13,366 bases of DNA from Parvularia atlantis (taxonomy: Eukaryota; Opisthokonta; Rotosphaerida). Of this stretch, positions 8,244 to 13,366 are shown one piece after another. The position numbers and the translations under genes are program-made. The stretch covers positions 1 to 13,366 of the forward strand of contig CALSCO010002219.1 in NCBI GenBank assembly GCA_943704415.1, written 5' to 3'. The notes beneath the pieces were generated by a model, which saw only the letters and a program-made list of their open reading frames with translations, was not told the origin of the DNA and did not search any database. Each line of letters begins with the position of its first letter. Positions within the stretch are counted from its first letter, which is position 1.

Positions 8244-9418
8244 TCACTTGTTCTTGAACTTGGCCTCGCGCTTGTCAGTGAAGGCGGTCATGCCCTCCTT
8301 CTGGTCCTCCTGCGACACGGTGCGTCACGTGAACCGGCCAGCAGCGCGCTGGCGGCGGCACGCACAAAGGCAAAGGTCGCGTGGAAGAAGCGCTTCTCGT
8401 AGTGCAGGCCCTCCTGGAGCGTCATCTCGAACGCTGGCACCGCATGCGCGCGGTCAGTGGGCATGCGCGCGCGTGTGCTCATGCGCGCACGCACACTTGT
8501 TGACGGCCTCCTTGGCCATCTGCACAACGGGCTGCGAGAACGATGCGATCTTCTCGCCGAGGCGGACCTGCGAGCGGCCGCGTGAGCACGGCGCCGCGCA
8601 GCGTCCGCCAAAGCGCACCGCCTCGTCCACGACGGCCGCGTTGTTGCCCGTGATCACTTTGGACACGAGGCCGGCGCGCTCGGCCTCCTCGGCTGTGATC
8701 TGCACGCGCGCTCGAGCGTCAAATCACGCTTTCCTGAGGCGACGCGTCCGCACCTGATCGCCCGTGAGGACCATTTCCATCGCCTTGGACTTGCCGATGG
8801 CACGGGTGAGGCGCTGCGTGCCGCCGGCGCCGGGGATGACGCCGAGGCGGACCTCGGGCTGTGCGAAGCGCGCCGTGCTTGACGCGTAGATGATGTCGCA
8901 CATCATCGCGAGCTCGCAGCCGCCGCCGAGCTGAGCGCGTCCGTTGGCGCCGTCAGCATGGTGGGGCGGACGAGGAGGAGGAGGAGCAGCAGCGACGGCA
9001 CCGCGAAGCCGCTGACGGCGGCAATGACCGGCTTGCGCGTCTTGCTGACGTTGCCCCAGTGGCCGAGAAAGTCGCCGCGGTAGTTGTCGACAAAGTTGGT
9101 GTCGCGCATCTCCTTGATGTCGGCGCCAGCCGCGAACGCCTTGTCGCTGCCCGTGAGCACGACCGCGCCCACGCCCGCGTCCTCGTCGAACGCGCGCAGC
9201 GCCGCGATCACCTCGGTCACGAGCGCATTGCACAGCGCGTTGAGCGCCTTGGGGCGGTTGAGCTGCACGAGCCCCACGCGTCCGCGCGTCGACACCGCGA
9301 TGTACTCGTACGGCGTGCCCGACGCAGCGACGCTGTTGAAGCGCACGGGCGCGCGGCGCACGACGGCGCACGACGCGGCAACGCGGCCGGCCGCGACCAG
9401 ACGGAGGCTCGTCAGCAT
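8244..9418 (-). CDS. ECHS1: Mitochondrial short-chain enoyl-CoA hydratase (crotonase)
   Basis: ECHS1 hydrates 2-trans-enoyl-CoA to 3-hydroxyacyl-CoA in mitochondrial beta-oxidation and valine catabolism. Six exons (9418-9002, 8930-8754, 8699-8619, 8567-8495, 8433-8366, 8309-8244) give 293 residues (human 290), with all phases matching. Residues 1-30 are Arg/Ala/Ser-rich without acids ([20 protein letters not shown], then RRAPVRF), a typical mitochondrial presequence. Crotonase motifs are present: [10 protein letters not shown], the CoA/oxyanion segment [12 protein letters not shown] (about 93-104), [11 protein letters not shown] with catalytic Glu145, and [20 protein letters not shown] with catalytic Glu165. 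The end [18 protein letters not shown] matches ECHS1 rather than other crotonases. Introns are 71, 54, 51, 61 and 56 nt; four of five donors are GTGCG. An in-frame ATG at 9439 would add seven residues. It is head to head with the ISG12-like gene and converges on the FYVE gene. Confidence 0.96.
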
Positions 9419-9472
9419 GGCGCGGTGTGGGGCGTGCATCGAAAAGTGTGCGTCACGCTGTCATTCGGTCTA
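9419..9472. promoter_or_regulatory. 54-bp divergent intergenic region between ECHS1 and the ISG12-like gene
   Basis: The two start codons are separated by 54 bp, which must hold both 5' UTRs and a shared bidirectional promoter unless transcription starts inside the neighbouring gene. I see no TATA box or CCAAT box. The sequence is less GC-rich near 9460-9475. Confidence 0.5.
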
Positions 9473-10177
9473 ATGGCGCAGCTGGTGTACCGCACCCGCA
9501 CCTCGCGCACGCAGTGCGACCCTGCGCAGTGGACAGCCGTGCAGAGCGTCGCCTGGGACGGCCGCATGCTCGGGCAGATCGCGGAGGTCCTGCACGCCGA
9601 CGTGGGCCACATCGCGCTGTACGTTGAGGGCGAAGGCGAGCGGGACGTGCCGGCCACCTGGACACAGGACGTGACCGACCCCCGCGTCGTCTCGGACGCA
9701 CCGGGGCACGCGTACATCATCTTCACGCTCCTGCCGGATGCGCGGGCAGTGGGCGCGGCCGGCTCAGCTGTCGTCCGCCGGGTGGAGGAGGAGGCAGCCG
9801 GCAACAATGCGCATTACGTCAGCAATGCGGCGGTGGCTGGGGCTGTGGTGGCGGGGGCGACTGCGGGGGCAGTGGCCGCGCCAGCTGCTGCCGTCGCGGG
9901 GGTGACCGCGATCGGCTTCACGTCGACGGGCATCGCTGCGGGCTCGACCGCGGCGAGCATGATGAGCGCCGCCGCGATCGCCAACGGCGGCATGACGGCC
10001 GCGGGCGGCACCGTCGCGACGCTGCAGACGATTGGGGCGACGGGCGCGCTCGTCGGCACGTCGGCGATCGTTGTGCCCCTCACTGGCGCGCTGGTCGTCG
10101 GCGCCGCCGCCTACCTGGCCGTAAATGTGATGACCCGCCCAGCCGACACCAACCGGCCGACGCAGAACCGCCAGTGA
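9473..10177 (+). CDS. ISG12/IFI6-16 domain protein with unknown N-terminal domain
   Basis: A 234-residue intronless gene. Residues about 147-210 (GFTSTGIAAGSTAASMMSAA, AIANGGMTAAGGTVATLQTI, then GATGALVGTSAI) match the interferon-induced 6-16/ISG12 (IFI27/IFI6) hydrophobic domain closely: Gly/Ala-rich, with the GFTxxGIAAGSxAAxMMSAxAIAxGG and ATLQxxGA signatures. Animal members are small mitochondrial or ER membrane proteins linked to apoptosis and antiviral responses. A further Ala/Val-rich hydrophobic segment (about 117-145) precedes it. Residues 1-90 form a soluble, alternating beta/alpha-looking domain (VYRTRTSRTQC, ...VAWDGRMLGQIAEVL..., HAYIIFTLLPDA) that I do not recognise; animal members lack it. 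The tail is hydrophilic (TRPADTNRPTQNRQ). The ATG at 9473 is chosen because the frame upstream is antisense to ECHS1. Membrane location is inferred from composition; function is unknown. Confidence 0.85.
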   Translation: MAQLVYRTRTSRTQCDPAQWTAVQSVAWDGRMLGQIAEVLHADVGHIALYVEGEGERDVPATWTQDVTDPRVVSDAPGHAYIIFTLLPDARAVGAAGSAVVRRVEEEAAGNNAHYVSNAAVAGAVVAGATAGAVAAPAAAVAGVTAIGFTSTGIAAGSTAASMMSAAAIANGGMTAAGGTVATLQTIGATGALVGTSAIVVPLTGALVVGAAAYLAVNVMTRPADTNRPTQNRQ

Positions 10178-10186
10178 AACTGCGAG

Positions 10187-10188
<2 letters not shown>

Positions 10189-10233
<45 letters not shown>
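10189..10233. repeat. (GT)22 microsatellite between two convergent genes
   Basis: A perfect GT dinucleotide run of about 22 units lies between the ISG12-like stop (10177) and the sulfotransferase stop (10256, opposite strand). It probably falls in one or both 3' UTRs, as UG repeats in one transcript and CA repeats in the other. Such alternating purine-pyrimidine DNA can adopt the Z form and varies in length. Confidence 0.98.
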
Positions 10234-10234
<1 letters not shown>

Positions 10235-10239
10235 AAGCC

Positions 10240-10244
10240 TTACA
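10240..10244 (-). terminator. TGTAA motif downstream of the sulfotransferase stop
   Basis: On the minus strand TGTAA occurs 12 nt after the TAA stop, and another overlaps the stop itself (10260-10256). It is the third gene here with this pentamer shortly after the stop. A poly(A) role is inferred from position. Confidence 0.3.
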
Positions 10245-10255
10245 ATGGGGCTAGT

Positions 10256-11914
10256 TTACATGCCGAGCTGTTCGCGCGCGGCCGCGTCGACCGCCGCCGG
10301 CGTGGGCGCGCCCGCGGTGTTCTTGATGATCTCCTCAAACTGCAGGTCGGTCAGGACGTACGGCAGGCACCGCGCGGGCACCGCGGCCGCGGTCGTGTTG
10401 AGCGCGAGCGCCGGCCGCCCGCGCACCGTGCGAAAATGCGGCGCGCAGAGGGTGTCGAGCTCGGTGCGCGTGCGCCGGAACAGCGCGACCTCGTCCCAAA
10501 AGTCAGCCGACTGCTGCGCGAGGAGCGCCTCGACGCGCGCCCGGGCGAGGTTGTAGATGGCGTAGTCGGCCCAGAGGGCCTCGCGCATGCGCGTGAGCAG
10601 CTCGGGCGGCTGCTGCACCTGCGACGAGCAGCGCACGCGCCGGCCGTCCCAGCGCTCGCCATCGGCGCACGCCTCGAGCAGGGGCAGGTAGAGCAGGTCC
10701 TCGAGCGCCCAGCCAAACATGCGCTTCAGCAGCACGAGCGACTCGTCCATGCGCTCGACGATGATGATGAGCGAGAAGAGCGCGTGGCCCTCGCGCAGGT
10801 AGTAGTCAAGCGCGGCCTGGGTGTAGATGCCGAGGTCGGTTGTGAGCGTGCGCCAGCCCGGGCGGGTCATGTTGGGCTTGAGCGCGTCGGCCAGGGTCAG
10901 CTGCAGGCGCCCGTTGGGCTCGTGAAAGTAGTACCACTCGGACAGGGCGCGCTTGACTGGGTCGCGGAAGATGGTGAGGAAGTGCGTTGCGGGGATTTTG
11001 TTGCGGTACCAGAGCGCCATGTCGGTGAAGTTGAGCCCGCCAGGGAAGGTGTTGTGGTGGTAGAGCGAGATGTCCGAGGGCTGCTTCCATGCGTTCCACG
11101 CCCCAAACTGGAGGTAGTGCGGCGCGACGAGGAAGCGCAGTCCATGCCGCACGCCCAGCCGGAACAGAATTGAGCTCACCGTGGTCGACGCGGTCTTGTG
11201 CGTCTTGTAAAACACGACGCGGCGCGCCATGGCCGGGCACGGCGGCGCGGCCGACGCGGTCCAGTTGGCGCTGTCGATGGCCAGCTGCGCGTGCGCCGCG
11301 GCGCAGCCCGACACGTCCGGCAGCGGCTGCGGGCGGATGTCGGCGGTAAGGTTGACGGCCGCAGGCACCATGGCCTCTGCGTCCAGCGCGGCGCGAGTGA
11401 GTCACGCCAAGAGGGCGGGGTGATGGCGGCGCACTGTTGGAGCTAGGCATGCGCCAGCCGAGGTTGAGCGGCGACGCCATCCCGTCGGTCGGCGTGGGGG
11501 TCGGCGGCGCGGGCGTCGTTGGCAACTTGGTCGGCGGCGGCGCGGGCAGCGTGGGCACGGGCGGAGGCGGGGGCGTCGTCGGGGGTGACGTGGTCGCGGG
11601 TGGCGCGGGAGTCGTCGGCGCGGCCGGCGTCGTCGGTATGGGCGTCGTGATGGTTGCGCTCGCCGCCGCCGTCGTCGTCGCCGTGCCGCCGCGGTGGTCG
11701 ACCTCGACATCGCTTGGACGCGCCACGGCGCGGCGGGCGCAAAGACCTGGTGCTCGACACGGACGTGCACGAAGCCGGCGTCGCCGCCACCGCCGCCGCC
11801 GCCGCCGCGCGCGCCGTCCCGCGCGTGCTCCTCGCCGCGCAGCAGCAGCAGCACGAGCAGCGCGCAGACGCAGAGCGCGGCCCCTGCGAGCCGCGCGACG
11901 ACGCCGCCTCGCAT
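10256..11914 (-). CDS. Galactose-3-O-sulfotransferase-like type II membrane enzyme
   Basis: A PAPS-dependent carbohydrate sulfotransferase of the Gal3ST/cerebroside sulfotransferase type, expected in the Golgi lumen. Proposed exons are 11914-11747, 11702-11435 and 11376-10256; 518 residues. Residues 9-25 are an uncleaved signal anchor (LAGAALCVCALLVLLLL). A Gly-rich segment and a Thr/Pro-rich, mucin-like stem follow (about 57-135). The catalytic domain starts near 195: FYKTHKTASTTVSSILFRLG is the 5'-phosphosulfate loop with family-typical HKTASTT, and TIFRDPVKRALSEWYYFHEP is the 3'-phosphate motif. Several N-glycosylation sequons (NLT, NWT, NFT, NMT, NTT) and Cys residues fit luminal folding. 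The 58-nt intron 2 (GTGCGC...CAG) is well supported. Intron 1 (44 nt, donor GTCTTT, acceptor GAG) is my best guess for joining the anchor and stem frames; a GTGCAC donor at about 11767 is an alternative. The acceptor sugar cannot be told. Confidence 0.85.
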
Positions 11915-12110
11915 CGCCGCTGATTGGCCGCGATCTCGTTTCCGGCCGCCAATCGGAACGCGCCGCTTGGTTTCAGCGCTCCCACCACCCGCTTCGAACG
12001 TCGACGTCCCGCATCGCTGATCGGGCATGCGCACCCCGCCGCCTTGCAGCCGCCGCCTCCGTTGCTGGGCGCGTGTGACTGCTGTCCATGAGCGTGCTTA
12101 AGCGACCAAG

Positions 12111-12150
12111 CTAACTCGGACGCGCGAGATGGGCCTAACTCGGACGCGCG
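12111..12150. repeat. Two direct copies of a 16-bp element (CTAACTCGGACGCGCG), 24-bp period
   Basis: Identical copies lie at 12111-12126 and 12135-12150. The element appears nowhere else that I noticed in the window. It could be a duplicated transcription-factor site or a simple local duplication. Confidence 0.9.
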
Positions 12151-12332
12151 CGCCTTCTCAGCCCGGTGCGGCGCAGCAATGCCGATCCCCCCAACCCCTT
12201 GGGCGGTCCGTGACAACGGCCCCCGCACCCACGGCAACGCTGGCGAAGCGCATCGACGATTGCTGCCGATCACCCGGGCAACGAACACCCGAATCGCTTC
12301 CGTTCGCAGCCGTCCTCCAGCTCTCCCTCCAG

Positions 12333-12336
12333 CTCT

Positions 12337-12367
<31 letters not shown>

Positions 12368-12376
12368 CCTCTCCCC
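12333..12376. repeat. 44-nt uninterrupted pyrimidine tract with a (TC)n core
   Basis: Pure C/T from 12333 to 12376 with a perfect TC dinucleotide core at about 12344-12367, preceded by two CTCTCCCTCCAG-like segments. It lies about 390 bp upstream of the kinase ATG. CT/GA tracts of this kind serve as promoter elements in several eukaryotes and can form triplex DNA; a role here is inference. Confidence 0.95.
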
Positions 12377-12387
12377 GCCGCGCCGCC

Positions 12388-12419
12388 GCCATCCTGCCGC
12401 GCCGCCATCCTGCCGCGCC
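12388..12419. repeat. 16-bp tandem duplication (GCCATCCTGCCGCGCC x2)
   Basis: Two perfect adjacent copies at 12388-12403 and 12404-12419 follow the pyrimidine tract. GCCATCCTG resembles the reverse complement of a YY1-like CAAGATGGC core only partly, so I assign no factor. Confidence 0.9.
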
Positions 12420-12639
12420 GCCGCGCCGCCGCACTAGCCGCGGTATCACACCTATGTTTGTGTCCCTGTTCTATGGCCGAGGTCGCGCCACCGTGACCGC
12501 GCTGCAGTGGGGCCGGCCCCTTGCCCAAGCCGCCCTGTCGCCGCCGCCAAGCCGCCGCGCTGCATTGCCGGGGCCCAGCCCCCTCTACTTCGTGTCACAC
12601 GCCGCTCTCTTTCCTCAGCGCGCTTCCGCTCGCTCTCTG

Positions 12640-12653
12640 CGCTAGCGCTAGCG
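12640..12653. repeat. 14-bp perfect palindrome (CGCTAGCGCTAGCG)
   Basis: The sequence equals its own reverse complement and contains two overlapping GCTAGC hexamers. It lies 116 bp upstream of the kinase start. It could be a dimer binding site. It is too short to be a terminator hairpin of note. Confidence 0.9.
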
Positions 12654-12768
12654 GCAACGGCCCCGCTCGCCTTCCCAAGGCTGACGTCGCGCCACCCCCT
12701 CAGGCAGGCCGCGTCACCGCCCTCTCGCCTCATTCCCAGCGGCCGCCGCACGGCCGCGCCTGCCCACG

Positions 12769-13356
12769 ATGGAGCAGATCGACGCGGCCCGGCTGGTCAA
12801 CACGGCCATCGGCCAGTACGAGTTTGTGAGCACGCTCGGCACAGGCACGTTCGCCGTCGTCATGCTCGCCAAGGACCGCAAGACGGGCGACGAGGTGCGC
12901 CACCCGCCAGCGCGCGCGCGGCACGCGGTACGCGGCGGCTCACGAGCAGGGCGCAGGTCGCGATCAAGGTCATCAAGAAGGCCAACGTCTCGCCCAAGCA
13001 GCTCGCCAAGATACACCGCGAGGTCCGCATCATGCGCAAGCTCAAGCACCCGCACATCTGCCGCGTGCGTGCGCCCTCACCTCGTCGCGCCACCCGCCAT
13101 CGTGCTCACGGCGCGGCGCGACAGCTGCACGAGGTCTTCGAGACGCCGTCGTCGCTCTACATCGTCATGGAGTACGCCAGCGGCGGCGAGCTCTACGACT
13201 ACCTCATCAACGGCAAGATGAAGGAGCGCGACGCCCGCACCAAGTTCCTCCAGATGCTCTCGGCCGTGCGCTACTGCCACCGCCAGCGCGTGATCCACCG
13301 CGACCTCAAGCCCGAGAACATCCTTCTCGACGACAACATGGACATCAAGGTCGCGG
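12769..13356 (+). CDS. CAMK-group Ser/Thr kinase, AMPK/MARK/NUAK-like, N-terminal part (cut by window end)
   Basis: The N-lobe and part of the C-lobe of a protein kinase related to SNF1/AMPK, MARK and NUAK kinases. Three exons are visible: 12769-12894, 12957-13064 and 13125-13356; introns are 62 and 60 nt with GTGCGC/GTGCGT donors. The third intron starts at 13357 (GTGCGT) and leaves the window. Residues 1-155 show the Gly-loop GTGTFAVV (24-31), VAIK with Lys46, the alpha-C Glu64 in HREVRIMRKLKHPHICR, hinge MEYASGGELYDYL, catalytic HRDLKPENILLD with Asp138 and Asn143, and the start of IKVA-D; the DFG motif must be completed by the next exon. The Gly-loop ends in AVV where AMPK has GKV. The kinase looks active. 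Subfamily choice is uncertain without the C-terminus. The ATG at 12769 gives a short N-terminus typical of the group. Confidence 0.9.
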
Positions 13357-13366
13357 GTGCGTTTTT

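Larger units (their letters stand above)
11915..12768. promoter_or_regulatory. 854-bp non-coding divergent region between sulfotransferase and kinase
   Basis: This is the largest gap in the window. I see no credible gene: the frames here are Arg-, Ser- or Pro-rich artefacts of GC-rich and CT-rich DNA. Next to the sulfotransferase start are a CCAAT box in each orientation (ATTGG 11923-11927 and CCAAT 11949-11953), set within an inverted pair of GGCCG-type arms. Further right are a 16-bp direct repeat, a 44-nt pyrimidine tract, a 16-bp tandem duplication and a 14-bp palindrome, listed separately. It presumably holds both promoters and 5' UTRs. An unseen short first exon of either gene cannot be excluded. 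Confidence 0.6.

Noticed and set aside
9059-9472. In-frame upstream extension of the ISG12-like gene by 138 codons
   Set aside because: It is antisense to ECHS1 exon 1, Arg/His-rich and without family similarity; the ATG at 9473 sits at the domain start.
12129-12437. Plus-strand frame with a Leu-Ser-Leu-Ser repeat
   Set aside because: The repeat is only the translation of the CT dinucleotide tract; no other protein features.
11443-12528. 361-codon minus-strand frame covering the intergenic region and the sulfotransferase 5' end
   Set aside because: Low-complexity Arg/Gly/Ala frame in the wrong register for both the signal anchor and the stem; it reflects lack of stops in GC-rich DNA.
1-13366. 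Prokaryotic or organellar origin, operons, CRISPR, IS elements
   Set aside because: Genes are interrupted by spliceosomal introns and encode nuclear eukaryotic proteins; no terminal inverted repeats, transposase motifs or spaced repeats were seen. No tRNA or rRNA was recognised by eye.

Overview
The window is nuclear DNA from a very GC-rich, gene-dense eukaryote, probably unicellular. Seven clear protein genes, one degraded gene and one edge exon fill 13.4 kb. I infer 37 spliceosomal introns, counting one cut by the window end. Most are 43-74 nt; two are 121 nt. At least 31 of the 37 donors read GTGCG(C/T), and acceptors are mostly CAG. Exon phases agree at every junction I joined, and the proteins come out at family length. 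I cannot name the organism: GC-rich protists or algae (for example apusomonad-, haptophyte- or green-alga-like genomes) would fit, and nothing here decides between them.

Layout, left to right. A partial minus-strand exon lies at the left edge, head to head with TAP42/IGBP1 (177-1285, +), the PP2A catalytic-subunit chaperone. LSM8 (1353-1806, -) converges on TAP42 and lies just downstream of HBS1 (1880-5401, -), a 15-exon ribosome-rescue GTPase with a poly-Asp tract and 14-residue proline-rich repeats. Upstream of HBS1 is a fragmentary minus-strand gene (about 5481-5895) that looks like a small secreted or GPI-anchored protein but has no usable start codon. Next is a 10-exon FYVE-finger protein with a helical C-terminus (6021-8158, +). 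It converges on a mitochondrial short-chain enoyl-CoA hydratase, ECHS1 (8244-9418, -). ECHS1 is head to head, 54 bp apart, with an intronless gene (9473-10177, +) that fuses an unknown N-terminal domain to an interferon-induced 6-16/ISG12-type hydrophobic domain. A (GT)22 microsatellite separates that gene from a type II membrane galactose-3-O-sulfotransferase-like gene with a Thr/Pro-rich stem (10256-11914, -). An 854-bp non-coding stretch rich in simple repeats follows. The last gene is the N-terminal half of an AMPK/MARK/NUAK-type kinase (12769 to the edge, +).

The genes are mostly unrelated housekeeping functions (PP2A assembly, U6 snRNP, ribosome rescue, endosomal lipid binding, beta-oxidation, glycan sulfation, kinase signalling) packed with 54-86 bp between neighbours. 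I see no operon, mobile element, CRISPR array, tRNA or rRNA. The points most worth following up are the altered splice-donor consensus, the ISG12-domain fusion protein sharing a tiny promoter with ECHS1, the FYVE finger with unusual zinc ligands, and the start-less GPI-type gene.
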